Below are positions 1 to 9,487 of a DNA stretch of 64,000 nt, piece by piece. Source of the DNA: Mesorhizobium mediterraneum (GTDB lineage: Bacteria > Pseudomonadota > Alphaproteobacteria > Rhizobiales > Rhizobiaceae); the NCBI RefSeq assembly GCF_002284565.1, contig NZ_NPKI01000051.1:123104-187103 (forward strand). The letters are read 5' to 3'. The position numbers and the translations under genes are program-made. Each line of letters opens with the position of its first letter. Within the stretch, counting starts at the first letter, position 1. The notes below the pieces were generated by a model. The model was not told the origin of the DNA. It was given only the letters and a program-made list of their open reading frames with translations, and made no database searches.

Positions 1-1600
1 GCACGCCGCCGGCACCTTCCAGAGCCTCGCGGGTGTCGACATCGATGGACGCCCCCTTGCCGATCTCGACATCGACGACATCAAGCCCCTCGGCCTCGAC
101 CAGATGGCGTGCGCCGGTATCGCCTTCGAGATGAGCGATCGCCGCAAACAGCGAGCGCGGCAACAGCACCGGATTGCCGCGCTTTCCCTCATGCGAGGCG
201 CGCACGACCGATCGGCCCTCGGACTTGCGGAATGCGTCGATCAGCCTGTCGAGGTCGGCCGACGAAACGCCCGGCATGTCGCCGAGAACGATCATGGCGC
301 CGGCGGCGTCGCCGCTGACCCGCGCGATGCCGACCTTCAGCGATGAAGACAGGCCGTCAGCGAAATCCGGATTGTCGGCGAAGGTCACGTCGAGGCCCGA
401 CAATACCGTCCGCACCCGCTCGCGCTGATGGCCGGTAACGACGATTGTATCAGAGGCTTTCGAGTCGAGCGCGCGCTCGGCGGTGCGGCGCACCAGCGGC
501 TTGCCGTCGAACAGCGCCAGCAGCTTGTTCGGGCCGCCCATTCGGCTGGAGCGGCCAGCGGCCAGCAGCACGACATCGACCTTCAACTCGGCCCTGGCCG
601 GCAGCGGCTCGCGCGGCTGCGGCCGCGTCGGGATCTCCATCAACAAACCGCCGACACCCATGCCGGCAATATCGTTGGCCGTCACGTCGATGCCGGCAAT
701 CAACCGGTCGAGAACCCAGTCGAAGCCGTTCTCCTTGGGACTGCGGGCGCAGCCAGGCGCACCGATAATGCGCTTGCCGCCAAGTGTGCCGAGCACCAGC
801 AGATTGCCGGGATCGACCGGCATGCCGGCGCGGATGACGGTCCCGCCGGCCCTCTCGATCGCCGCCGGGACGACGTCGCCAAAATCGCTCATCGCCGAGG
901 CGCCGAAGATCACCACCATGTCGTTGTCGCGCGCCAGCGAGGCCGCAGCTTCCGCAACGGGGCCAATTTCGTGCGGCGTGCGGCGCTCCGCCGTCAGCCG
1001 GCCGCCCGAGCGCGCCAGGCGGGCTTCGGTGACACGCAACGTTTTGTCGAGCACGCTCGGCTTGATGCCGGGCAACACCGTCTGGATGACGCCTACGCGC
1101 ACCGGCTGATAGGCATTGACGGCAAAGATCTCGCTGCCGGCGCAGATTTTTGTCACGGCATCGACCAAGACCGAGGCAACGGCAAAGGGAATGATCTTCA
1201 CCGTCGCGACCATCTGGCCCTTTTCGACCGGCGCGTGCTGCGCCAAGGTGGCGATGGTGATGGTCGGATCGACGGCGTTGATGGCGTCGATCATCGCCGC
1301 ATCGACGGTGAAGATGCCGGCCGCTTGAGCATGGAGGTTGACCCGGCCGGTTGCGGCGGGCTTAGCCTCGATGTTGCGGTGGATCATGCTTTCGGCGATT
1401 TTTTCGGCAGCAGCGTCCTCGCTAAGATCATCGGGCGCAAGGACAGCGGCTACAACCTCGTTGACCCCGGCCGCTTTCAGCAGTGACAGGTCATCGGCAC
1501 TTAACCGATGTGCCTTGCGGAAACGCCGTTCTCCGGCGGTAGTGGCGTGCGCCAGCACCGCGCCTTCGGCCGTATCTACGGGGATTGGACCAAATTTCAC
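1..1600 (-). CDS. MoeA-like molybdopterin-binding / MobA-like nucleotidyltransferase fusion (3' end cut by window)
   Basis: Read by hand on the minus strand from GTG at 1600; the frame stays open to base 1, so the C-terminus is missing. About the first 330 residues form a MoeA/MogA-type molybdopterin-binding region (GMPVDPGNLLVLG and GGKRIIGAPGCARS near residues 270-300). From about residue 340 an NTP-transferase domain begins (VDVVLLAAGRSSRMGGPNK), as in MobA/MocA, which attach CMP or GMP to molybdopterin. Such fusions are common next to molybdenum hydroxylase maturation genes in rhizobia. The GTG overlaps the stop of the upstream xdhC (GTGA), so the two are translationally coupled. Inferred role: final molybdenum cofactor tailoring (cytidylylation) for a CoxL-type enzyme. 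The domains are visible; the exact nucleotide donor is not. Confidence 0.85.
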   Translation of the reverse strand, partial: MKFGPIPVDTAEGAVLAHATTAGERRFRKAHRLSADDLSLLKAAGVNEVVAAVLAPDDLSEDAAAEKIAESMIHRNIEAKPAATGRVNLHAQAAGIFTVDAAMIDAINAVDPTITIATLAQHAPVEKGQMVATVKIIPFAVASVLVDAVTKICAGSEIFAVNAYQPVRVGVIQTVLPGIKPSVLDKTLRVTEARLARSGGRLTAERRTPHEIGPVAEAAASLARDNDMVVIFGASAMSDFGDVVPAAIERAGGTVIRAGMPVDPGNLLVLGTLGGKRIIGAPGCARSPKENGFDWVLDRLIAGIDVTANDIAGMGVGGLLMEIPTRPQPREPLPARAELKVDVVLLAAGRSSRMGGPNKLLALFDGKPLVRRTAERALDSKASDTIVVTGHQRERVRTVLSGLDVTFADNPDFADGLSSSLKVGIARVSGDAAGAMIVLGDMPGVSSADLDRLIDAFRKSEGRSVVRASHEGKRGNPVLLPRSLFAAIAHLEGDTGARHLVEAEGLDVVDVEIGKGASIDVDTREALEGAGGV

Positions 1601-2301
1601 GCCACCGCGTCCTTGGCTTCGAGGCCGCGCGAGCGAAAGGCGTGGATCGCCTGTGCCAGCACCGCTACCGCGATCTCGGCCGGGCTCGCTGCGCCGATGT
1701 CCAAGCCGATCGGCGCGTGGATACGGGCGATCTGGTCGGCGGTCGCGCCCAATGCGAGCAGGCGCTCGACGCGCTTAGCATGGGTCTTGCGGCTGCCGAG
1801 CGCCCCGACATAGAAGCAGTTGGCGTCGAGCGCGGCCTTCAGCGCGAAGTCGTCGATCTTCGGATCATGGGTGATGGCGGCCAGCGCCGTATAGCTGTCG
1901 AGCGGCTGGCGTTTCAGGATGTCCTCCGGCCATTCGGCATGCAGCGCCACATCGGGAAAGCGGTCTGCTGTGGCAAAGGCCGTGCGCGGATCGACGATCT
2001 CGACGGGATAGCCGGCGATCTTGGCCATCGGCGCCAGTGCCTGGCTGATATGAACGGCGCCGATCACCAACAGGCGCGGCTGCGGCAGATAGGCATTGAG
2101 GAAGAAGGTTCGTCCTTCCGCCTCGACCGACCCGGAATTGCCTGATCGAAACGCCTTGGCGATCGCAGCGCCCAATTCGCCGGCAACCTGATCGCCTTCG
2201 CGCACGATGCGATCGCGGCCGTCGCCGAGATCGGTGACCAGAATCGCCGCGCGGCGGGCGCGGCGTTCGGCGTTCAGCGTCTTTAAGGCGAATGGATCCA
2301 T
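1597..2301 (-). CDS. xdhC: XdhC-family protein, Rossmann (C-terminal) domain type
   Basis: 234 residues. XdhC proteins bind molybdenum cofactor, help sulfurate it and insert it into xanthine dehydrogenase-type enzymes. The C-terminal two thirds show the XdhC Rossmann domain: LLVIGAVHISQALAPMAK, then DPRTAFATADRF, then ITHDPKIDDFAL and YVGALGSRKTH, all typical. The N-terminal XdhC_CoxI half usually fused in one chain is instead the separate small gene just upstream (2389-2727), so this is a split XdhC. ATG at 2301 was chosen; a TTG lies one codon upstream. It is coupled to the next gene by a GTGA overlap. A palindromic repeat fills the gap to the upstream gene. Confidence 0.85.
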   Translation of the reverse strand: MDPFALKTLNAERRARRAAILVTDLGDGRDRIVREGDQVAGELGAAIAKAFRSGNSGSVEAEGRTFFLNAYLPQPRLLVIGAVHISQALAPMAKIAGYPVEIVDPRTAFATADRFPDVALHAEWPEDILKRQPLDSYTALAAITHDPKIDDFALKAALDANCFYVGALGSRKTHAKRVERLLALGATADQIARIHAPIGLDIGAASPAEIAVAVLAQAIHAFRSRGLEAKDAVA

Positions 2302-2319
2302 CAAAAGATCTCTTGTTTG

Positions 2320-2387
2320 AGCATGATCTTGTCCGAAAACCGGTTCCCACTTTTCGCTGACGCGGACCTTCGGTTCGGGATCATGCT
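2320..2387. repeat. Dispersed rhizobial palindromic repeat (copy 1)
   Basis: Perfect 9-base outer arms AGCATGATC (2320-2328) and GATCATGCT (2379-2387) enclose CCGAAAACCGG and CTTTTCG segments that continue the pairing. It sits in the gap between two genes of the Mo-hydroxylase cassette. A second copy of the same family lies at 23428-23475. I recall very similar elements scattered between rhizobial genes; copy number has to come from a genome search. Confidence 0.75.
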
Positions 2388-2388
2388 T

Positions 2389-2727
2389 CTAACCCAACCG
2401 CTCGACATAGACCTTGATGCGCCCACCACAGGACAGGCCGACCTGCCAAGCGGTTTCGTCGGCGACGCCGAACTCCAGCATCTTAGCCTGGCCGCTGTCG
2501 ATGACGTCGACCGCCTCGGTCACCACCGCGCCTTCGACGCAGCCGCCAGAGACGGAGCCGTGGAAATTGCCGTCCGCGTCGATGACAAGATGGCTGCCGA
2601 CCGGACGCGGCGCCGAGCCCCAGGTCTCGACCACAGTGGCAATGGCGACATGCTTGCCGTCCTTCATCCAGCCTTCCGCGATGATCAGCGGATCGCGTGC
2701 CTCGTCGAGATAAATACTGCTTTCCAT
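2389..2727 (-). CDS. XdhC_CoxI domain protein (small, CoxF/CoxI-like)
   Basis: 112 residues consisting of the XdhC_CoxI domain only: IATVVETWGSAPRPVGSHLV near residues 27-46, the conserved GSVSGGCVEGAVV near 58-70 and LSCGGRIKVYVE near the end. Together with the downstream Rossmann protein it makes up a full XdhC. The open frame extends further upstream, but ATG at 2727 follows a clear GGGAGAAA Shine-Dalgarno sequence about 5 bases away and gives the family start, so that start is used. Inferred role: molybdenum cofactor insertion into an aerobic CO-dehydrogenase-type or other molybdenum hydroxylase. Confidence 0.88.
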   Translation of the reverse strand: MESSIYLDEARDPLIIAEGWMKDGKHVAIATVVETWGSAPRPVGSHLVIDADGNFHGSVSGGCVEGAVVTEAVDVIDSGQAKMLEFGVADETAWQVGLSCGGRIKVYVERLG

Positions 2728-2755
2728 CACCGTTTCTCCCGGAGAAAACATATGG

Positions 2756-4006
2756 CTATGCGGCGCTTCTCGCGCCACCCTCAATCCATCGGCGTGGGTC
2801 GACGGAGCGCGCCGACTTCTTGTCCAGCGACGCGCAGAGGTCGGCGAGCGCATCGAGATTGTGCACCGAGCGGAACTCGTCGACATGCGGCAGCATCGCC
2901 TTGACGCCACGGGCGCGGGCCTCGAAGCCGTCAAAGCGCAGCAGCGGGTTCAACCAGATCAGCCGCCGGCAGGATTTGTGCAGACGCTCCATCTCCTCCG
3001 ACAGGCCGGCAACGTCGTCGCGCTCCAGCCCATCGGTGATCAGGAGAACGACAGCGCCCTGCCCCAGCACACGCCGCGACCACAGCCGGTTGAATTCGGC
3101 CAGCGTATCGCCGATGCGGGTGCCGCCCGACCAGTCCTTCACCGTCGCCGAGCAATCGGCGAGTGCCGCGTCGGGATCGCGATGGCGCATCTGCCGCGTC
3201 AGATTTGTCAGCCTGGTGCCGAAAACGAAAGCGTGCACGCGCCGGCGCTTTTCGGTCAGCGCATGCAGGAAATGCAGGAAGATGCGCGTGTACTGGCTCA
3301 TCGAACCGGAAATATCGGCAAGCACGACCAGCGGCGGGTGAACCTCGCGCGGTGACCGGAATTTCGGCAGGATCAGTTCGCCGCCAGTGCGCGCGGCCGA
3401 GCGCATCATGGCGCGCGGATCGATGCGGCGGCCATGCGCATTGGATTTGAAGCGCCGTGTCCTGACCATGTCGAAGGGCAGCCGCAACTCGGCGATCGCC
3501 TTCTTGGCGTCAGTCATCTCGGCGGCGTTCATCTGGGCAAAATCCTTGCCCCTCAACACCTCGTTGCCGGAAAAGGTGAAGCGGGCGTCGACCTCGATCT
3601 CGGGGATTTCCTGCACCGGCTGGTTCTTCTGATGACCCTCGAACATCGCCTGGCTGACGCGGTTTTCCGCGGCGCGCGGCTTCTGCTTCTCTCTAATGTC
3701 GGGCGCCACCGGCGAAAACATCGCCAGCATCTTTTCGATCAGCTCGTGCGATTTCCAGAACAGCCGGAACGTCTCGTCGAAGGTGGGGTGATCCTCATGC
3801 CGCGAGACCAGAACGGCATGCAGCGTCCAGTAAAAATCGTCGCGGGAACCGATGCCGGCGGCCAGCACCGCCTCGATCGCGTCTTTGACTGAGGCCGGGC
3901 CGACCCGCATGCCGGCCTTGCGCAAGGTGCGGGCGAAATAGACGATGTTGTCGGCGATCCGCCCGTCCGGCGTGGCCTCTTTCGGTTCGGGACGCGACGT
4001 TGCCAT
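2756..4006 (-). CDS. coxE: CoxE-like von Willebrand factor A domain protein
   Basis: 416 residues. The C-terminal half carries a VWA domain with a MIDAS-type metal site, VVLADISGSMSQYTR at about residues 226-240, followed by TRIGDTLAEF and VVLLITDGLERDD. The N-terminal region (NIVYFARTLRKAGMRVGP) is typical of CoxE. CoxE pairs with the MoxR-type ATPase CoxD, encoded 4 bases upstream, to mature the Mo/Cu or Mo centre of CoxL-type hydroxylases in the cytoplasm. CoxE-like proteins also occur with other enzymes, so the target is unknown; no coxL/M/S genes are in the window. Confidence 0.88.
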   Translation of the reverse strand: MATSRPEPKEATPDGRIADNIVYFARTLRKAGMRVGPASVKDAIEAVLAAGIGSRDDFYWTLHAVLVSRHEDHPTFDETFRLFWKSHELIEKMLAMFSPVAPDIREKQKPRAAENRVSQAMFEGHQKNQPVQEIPEIEVDARFTFSGNEVLRGKDFAQMNAAEMTDAKKAIAELRLPFDMVRTRRFKSNAHGRRIDPRAMMRSAARTGGELILPKFRSPREVHPPLVVLADISGSMSQYTRIFLHFLHALTEKRRRVHAFVFGTRLTNLTRQMRHRDPDAALADCSATVKDWSGGTRIGDTLAEFNRLWSRRVLGQGAVVLLITDGLERDDVAGLSEEMERLHKSCRRLIWLNPLLRFDGFEARARGVKAMLPHVDEFRSVHNLDALADLCASLDKKSARSVDPRRWIEGGARSAA

Positions 4007-4010
4007 CGCC

Positions 4011-4940
<930 letters not shown>

Positions 4941-4968
4941 GCTCTCTCCGTGAGTGCAACCATACCCG

Positions 4969-5526
4969 TCACAGAACGTGGTAGTCGCGGTCGTGATAGA
5001 TCAGCGGCCGCAAATTATCGCCGATGCGCAGGCCTGTCACCTTGCCAAAAAGCACACGGTGGGTGGCCAGATCCTTGATGTCGATCAGTTCGCAGTCGAA
5101 CACGGCAAGCGCGCCCTTCAACGTCGGCGCACCGGTCGAGATCACGTCCCACTCGCCCAGCGCGAAACGTTCTTCGACCGGCAGGCCTGTGAGACCGGAA
5201 AAGCCGACCGCCAACGCCTCCTGGTGCGAAGCCAGCGTGTTCAAGGCGAACTTGCCGTTCCTGACGAACGGCTCGTTCTTGGGATTTTCGCTATTGAGAC
5301 AAACCAGGATGGTCGGCGGCGTGTCCGAGACCGAACAGGCCGCAATGACCGTCGCACCGCGCCTGCCACTGGGGCCATCGGTGGTGACCACATGGACGTG
5401 GCCGGCAAAATGGCTCATCGCGTCGCGATAGGCCTGCGGCCCTATGTCGTTCTTCTTCAGCACCGGCGATTTCCATTGGTTTGAAGCGAGGTGAACCCAA
5501 CCGTTATATATGGCGGCATATTGCAT
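4969..5526 (-). CDS. Flavin reductase family protein (RutF/HpaC-like)
   Basis: 185 residues from the ATG at 5526. The conserved core is YRDAMSHFAGHVHVVTTDG, then ATVIAACSVSDTPPTILVC, FALNTLAS and a C-terminal IYHDRDYH, as in the NAD(P)H:FMN reductase partners of two-component monooxygenases. Start is uncertain: ATG 5553, ATG 5526 and GTG 5463 (with GGAAA upstream, giving about 164 residues, closest to family length) are all possible. It lies divergent from the periplasmic binding protein gene at 5655 and upstream of coxD. Which oxygenase it serves cannot be told from the sequence. Confidence 0.82.
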   Translation of the reverse strand: MQYAAIYNGWVHLASNQWKSPVLKKNDIGPQAYRDAMSHFAGHVHVVTTDGPSGRRGATVIAACSVSDTPPTILVCLNSENPKNEPFVRNGKFALNTLASHQEALAVGFSGLTGLPVEERFALGEWDVISTGAPTLKGALAVFDCELIDIKDLATHRVLFGKVTGLRIGDNLRPLIYHDRDYHVL

Positions 5527-5654
5527 GCCACAAGCGAAGTGGTTGACATGCATCCTGAATTTCGCGTGTTGCGTGGAAGCTAGCCAGCCTTTAGGTCTTG
5601 GCAGGAAGTGGCGCCGGCAAACACGCGACCGGCGCGGAGGAATTCTTCGCTCGC

Positions 5655-6728
5655 ATGCGACCCAGGACAACGACAATAGCGGTGCTGGCCTGGCTGTCTC
5701 TCGCCGGCAATGCGAACGCTGAGACGCTGCTGGTCGGCGTTGCAGCACCGCTATCCGGGCCGTCGGCGATCCTCGGCAAGCAGATCGAGGCGGGCGCCAG
5801 CTTGGCGGCAAAGGCGAACGGCGTCGAGCTCAAGTTGGTCGACGACGGATGCACGGCCAATGGAGGGGCTGCCGCAGCCAGGGAATTCGCCGCGGCGAAA
5901 GTCGGCGTGGTCGTTGGTTTCCTCTGCACCGAGGCGATCGAGGCGGCGCTGCCCATCCTGAAGGAGGCCAGCATACCCGTCATCACCGTCGGGGTGCGCA
6001 CCGAAAGCCTGACCGACCGGCGCGCCAAGACCGGCTGGCCGGTCTTTCGTCTCGGGCCGCGCGGCGACGACGAGCGCAACGCCGTCGCCACCATCCTCAC
6101 ACGGCTGTGGCAGAGCGAGCTGTTCGCCGTCGTCGACGACGGCACGATCTACGGCCGCGAGATCGCCGAGACGCTTCGGGCGGCAGCCGAACAGGCGGCG
6201 CTGAAGCCAGTGTTCGTCGACACGTTCCGGCCGCAGCTCGATAACCAGATCGGACTGATCGGGCGGCTGAGGAAAGCCGGCGCAACGCATGTCTTCGCCG
6301 GCGGCGACGGCAGCGACGTCGCCATCATGGGCCGCGACGCCGGCCAGCTCGATGCCGGCATCATTTTTGCCGGCGGCGAAACACTGCGCACGCTGCCCGG
6401 CGACGCACCCTATGCGACGGGCACGCTGATGATCGCGCCGCCCGAATGGGCCGATGTCGCCGACCCCAAGGTGCTGGAGGCGTTTGCCGCCCGAGAGATC
6501 GTGTCGGACGGCTACACGCTGCCGGCCTATGCGGCGGTCGAGATCGCCAAGGCGGCCTCGGCGCTGGCGGAAACCTCCAGCAAGCCATTGGCCGATGCGC
6601 TTACCGCGCATGACTTCAGCACCGCGATCGGGCCCGTCCGCTTTGACGGCAAGGGCGACTTGACCGAGAACCTCTATCGGGTCTTCCGTTTCAACGGCGT
6701 CCGGTTCGTGCCGATCGAGGACCAATGA
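5655..6728 (+). CDS. Periplasmic branched-chain-amino-acid type ABC substrate-binding protein
   Basis: 357 residues. ATG 5655 was chosen because it begins a clean signal peptide (RPRTTTIAVLAWLSLAGNANA, cleavage after ANA); a GGAGG lies about 14 bases upstream. The mature part begins ETLLVGVAAPLSGPSAILG, the usual start of the Peripla_BP_6 (LivJ-like) fold. No permease or ATPase genes accompany it. Its stop overlaps the start of the P1 peptidase gene (ATGA), suggesting joint work on a peptide or amino acid amide. It may be an orphan receptor or borrow another transporter. Confidence 0.82.
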   Translation: MRPRTTTIAVLAWLSLAGNANAETLLVGVAAPLSGPSAILGKQIEAGASLAAKANGVELKLVDDGCTANGGAAAAREFAAAKVGVVVGFLCTEAIEAALPILKEASIPVITVGVRTESLTDRRAKTGWPVFRLGPRGDDERNAVATILTRLWQSELFAVVDDGTIYGREIAETLRAAAEQAALKPVFVDTFRPQLDNQIGLIGRLRKAGATHVFAGGDGSDVAIMGRDAGQLDAGIIFAGGETLRTLPGDAPYATGTLMIAPPEWADVADPKVLEAFAAREIVSDGYTLPAYAAVEIAKAASALAETSSKPLADALTAHDFSTAIGPVRFDGKGDLTENLYRVFRFNGVRFVPIEDQ

Positions 6729-7747
6729 TGTTTCGTACAGGGCCGCGCAATCTCATCACCGATGTCGCTGGCCTGCGCGTCGGCAATGCTTCCGATGTGA
6801 GGCTGAAGTCCGGGGTGACCACCGTCGTCTGCGACGAACCGGCGGTGGCCGGTGTGCAGATCCTGGGCGGTGCGCCGGGCACCCGCGAGACCGACCTGCT
6901 CGAGCCGCACAATTCGATCGAGGCGATCCATGCCGTGGTGCTTTCGGGCGGCTCGGCCTTCGGTCTCGATGCCGCCTCCGGCGTGCAGGCGGCGCTGCGC
7001 GAAAACGGCGTCGGGGTGGAGGTCGGCGGCTTTCGCGTGCCGATCGTCCCGGCGGCGATCCTGTTCGACCTGCGCAATGGCGGCGACAAGGATTGGGGCC
7101 GGTATCCGCCCTATCGCGATCTCGGCTATGAGGCGGCACAGGCGGTCGGCAGCGACTTTCCGCTCGGCACGGTCGGCGCGGGCACCGGTGCATTGAGTTC
7201 CGGCCTCAAGGGCGGCCTCGGATCGGCCTCGACGGTGCTCGACAGCGGCGTCACCATCGGCGCGCTCGCCGCCGTCAACCCGACCGGCTCGGTGACAATC
7301 GCCCGTGGCAGGCATTTCTGGGCCGCACCCTTCGAGATCGGCGACGAGTTCGGCGGGCTTGGCTATCCCTCGCCGATGCCGGAGGACGCGAAACGGATCC
7401 TGCTGAAGTTTCGCGACAAGCATGTTGGGACACGGACGGCGGTCGGCGGCAACACGACCATCGCCGTCATCGCCACGGATGCCGTTCTCACCAAGGCTGC
7501 CGCCAAACGCCTGGCGATATCAGCGCATGACGGCTTCGTCCACGCCATTTGGCCGACACACACGCCGGCCGACGGGGATCTGGTTTTCGCGCTGGCGACC
7601 GGCAAGAGCGGCATCGAGCTGGCGCCCAACGACGCCATCGACCTCTACGCAGCGGCCGGCGCCACCATGGCGCGTGCCATCAGCCGCGGCGTCTTTGCCG
7701 CGACGCCTGCCAAAGGCGACCTGTTTCCGGTCTGGTCGTCGCGCTGA
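6725..7747 (+). CDS. P1 family peptidase (DmpA/S58-like)
   Basis: 340 residues. Family features: NLITDVAGLRVGNA at the N-terminus, VVLSGGSAFGLDAASGV near 76-92, and GTVGAGTGA near 149-157. These enzymes are self-cleaving N-terminal nucleophile hydrolases such as D-aminopeptidase DmpA or beta-aminopeptidases. The segment matching the self-cleavage site reads GGNTTIAVIATDAVL, so the likely nucleophile is threonine where DmpA has serine; this alignment is by eye. Translation is coupled to the binding protein gene through ATGA. No signal peptide is visible, so it probably acts in the cytoplasm. Confidence 0.85.
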   Translation: MMFRTGPRNLITDVAGLRVGNASDVRLKSGVTTVVCDEPAVAGVQILGGAPGTRETDLLEPHNSIEAIHAVVLSGGSAFGLDAASGVQAALRENGVGVEVGGFRVPIVPAAILFDLRNGGDKDWGRYPPYRDLGYEAAQAVGSDFPLGTVGAGTGALSSGLKGGLGSASTVLDSGVTIGALAAVNPTGSVTIARGRHFWAAPFEIGDEFGGLGYPSPMPEDAKRILLKFRDKHVGTRTAVGGNTTIAVIATDAVLTKAAAKRLAISAHDGFVHAIWPTHTPADGDLVFALATGKSGIELAPNDAIDLYAAAGATMARAISRGVFAATPAKGDLFPVWSSR

Positions 7748-7756
7748 ATGCGCGCT

Positions 7757-7801
7757 GCCGTAATCAAATGGGCCGTAATCAAATGGCCCGTGATCAGGTG
7801 G
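7757..7801. repeat. Three tandem 15-base repeats at convergent gene ends
   Basis: Units 7757-7771 and 7772-7786 are identical (GCCGTAATCAAATGG); 7787-7801 is a degenerate third copy (CCCGTGATCAGGTGG). They lie between the peptidase stop at 7747 and the converging DUF2171 gene. The third unit contains that gene's stop codon (7794-7796) and its last codons. Confidence 0.85.
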
Positions 7802-8048
7802 GGTCGGATTTTTCTTCCTCGAAGGTGACCGCGACATCCGAATTTGCCGACAGCCGCACTTTCTGACCCTCAATCTCGGCAACGAGACTGAGCGGAATGA
7901 AGTGATGATGGCCCCTATGAGCGCCCTCGCCGCTGTCACGCTTGGTCAGCTTGATTCTTTGTCCCTCAACTTTGTCGACGGTGCCGACATGGACGCCGTC
8001 GGCGCCGATCACTTCCATGTGTTGGCGAATCTTGGCTGCATCGGTCAT
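7794..8048 (-). CDS. DUF2171 domain protein
   Basis: 84 residues from ATG 8048, preceded by GGAG at a good distance (GGAGACCCCACC). It resembles the PRC-barrel-like DUF2171 family: VIGADGVHVGTVDKVEGQRIKL near residues 13-34, then GHHHFIPLSLV and a short acidic tail. These small soluble proteins are often stress-induced in rhizobia, but no biochemical role is established. The open frame continues upstream of 8048, but the added residues do not resemble the family. It converges on the peptidase gene. Confidence 0.85.
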   Translation of the reverse strand: MTDAAKIRQHMEVIGADGVHVGTVDKVEGQRIKLTKRDSGEGAHRGHHHFIPLSLVAEIEGQKVRLSANSDVAVTFEEEKSDPT

Positions 8049-8187
8049 GGTGGGGTCTCCATTTGAAGCTGCCGACAATAACAAATGACGGCACGATTGG
8101 ATGCATCGGCGTTGCGTTTCAGACCGCACGACGTCTTGACCGCGTCGTGATAGTGATGAATCGACCTTGGCTGCCGGGAGTAACACC

Positions 8188-8913
8188 ATGCGAATTCTTG
8201 TTCTGTTTGCCGTTTCCCTCCTTGCCCAGTTTACGACTTCGCTCGCCGCGCATGCCGGCGACGTCGCCGAGCTTGAAATCCTCGGCTTCACCGGGGATGG
8301 CGGCGTCTTCGCCTTCGAGGAATATGGCGTCCAGGACGGATCAGGATTCCCCTATGCCAATCGCTATTACATCAACACCGCGGACGACAGTTTTCTGAAG
8401 GGCACGCCGATCAGGGTGCGGCTTGACGACGAGAACGCAACGCTTGAGGCAGCGCGCCTTGCCGCCAGGCAGAAAGGCGAAGCCATCATCAAGCAGTCGG
8501 AATTGACCGCGAACCGCGGCATCACCGCCGGCTTCAACCCGGTGACCGAACTTTCGGCCGATCCGTTCCGCATGGTGGTCAACCCGCGGCCGATCTTCTC
8601 GCCGGTCGACGATCCGCTCGAGTTCCGGCTCGACGAGATCGGCATGAACGACACCGAAACCTGCCAGAGCCTGGGCGAGATCAACGGCTTTCGCCTGCTG
8701 CGCATCGAGGCGAAAAACGGCGGCAAGACCGAGCTTCTGCACGAGGACAAGTCGATCCCCAAAAGCAGAGGCTGCCCGAACGGCTACCGCATTGGTGCGG
8801 TGCAGACATTTTCGTTGCAAGGCCTCAGCGCCTACGCCGTGCTGATTGCGGTGCGCCAATATGGCTTCGAAGGGCCGGACTATCGCTGGATCGCGGTGAC
8901 CGGCCGGCTGTGA
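8188..8913 (+). CDS. Secreted DUF2259 protein
   Basis: 241 residues. ATG 8188 follows GGGAG at 8176-8180 and starts a signal peptide ending SLAAHAG, so the product is exported. The mature start AELEILGFTGDGGVFAFEEYG is the hallmark of DUF2259 predicted secreted proteins. Near the C-terminus QTFSLQGLSAYAVLIAV and DYRWIAVTG are conserved. Two cysteines (in ETCQSL and RGCPNG) could form a disulfide. The function is unknown. The next gene overlaps by GTGA, so they form a two-gene unit. Confidence 0.8.
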   Translation: MRILVLFAVSLLAQFTTSLAAHAGDVAELEILGFTGDGGVFAFEEYGVQDGSGFPYANRYYINTADDSFLKGTPIRVRLDDENATLEAARLAARQKGEAIIKQSELTANRGITAGFNPVTELSADPFRMVVNPRPIFSPVDDPLEFRLDEIGMNDTETCQSLGEINGFRLLRIEAKNGGKTELLHEDKSIPKSRGCPNGYRIGAVQTFSLQGLSAYAVLIAVRQYGFEGPDYRWIAVTGRL

Positions 8914-9428
8914 CGCCGCTCCCCGTCATACGCAACCGCGTCCGGGATCGCATCCGCAAGACCTTGCCATCGCCGGGCGCCGCGGCCTGTGGCGCCCTGC
9001 TGTGGGCCGCAGCGATGGGCGCCAGCGCGCTTGTCAATCTGCTGCTGGACGACTGGGAGACCCCGGCAAAGATCCGCTTCGTCTCGTTGCTCTATGCGGC
9101 AGGCGGTGCGCTCGCCTTTCCGGTTGGCCTGTTCCTGGCGCGGCTCGTCTCGCTCGGACGGCATTGGCAAGTCGCCTTGGCGGCCGCGTTTGTCTGTCTT
9201 CTTGCCACTACGATCAGCTTCACCGGCGGGCTCTTTGCGCTGCACTACCGTTCCTACTATGCCCAGTGGCATGAACCGGCACTGACCATCGCCTGGTCCA
9301 TCCAGTTCGTGCACACTGTGGCGACGGCGTTCTATCAATTCATCGTTCTGGGCATCCGGCTTTATTTTCCGCTCGGTTTCATAGCGCTCGCTCTCGCCAG
9401 CATCTGGTTTGCGCGGCAGCAGCGTTGA
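8910..9428 (+). CDS. Four-helix integral membrane protein of unknown function
   Basis: 172 residues starting at GTG 8910, which overlaps the previous stop (GTGA). I see four hydrophobic segments, around residues 26-46, 58-78, 87-110 and 125-165 (the last long enough for two helices), with a basic N-terminus (RNRVRDRIRK) that should stay in the cytoplasm. I do not recognise a family. Coupling to the secreted DUF2259 protein suggests a shared envelope role, but nothing more can be said. Confidence 0.65.
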   Translation: MTPLPVIRNRVRDRIRKTLPSPGAAACGALLWAAAMGASALVNLLLDDWETPAKIRFVSLLYAAGGALAFPVGLFLARLVSLGRHWQVALAAAFVCLLATTISFTGGLFALHYRSYYAQWHEPALTIAWSIQFVHTVATAFYQFIVLGIRLYFPLGFIALALASIWFARQQR

Positions 9429-9487
9429 GCATTTTGTCAGCCTCTGTTAGGACGCGGTCGAACGCCCTCGCAAGTCAGGACTGACCG

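Noticed and set aside
428-1486. 352-residue plus-strand open frame
   Set aside because: Antisense to the MoeA/MobA-like fusion, which was read by hand and has convincing motifs.
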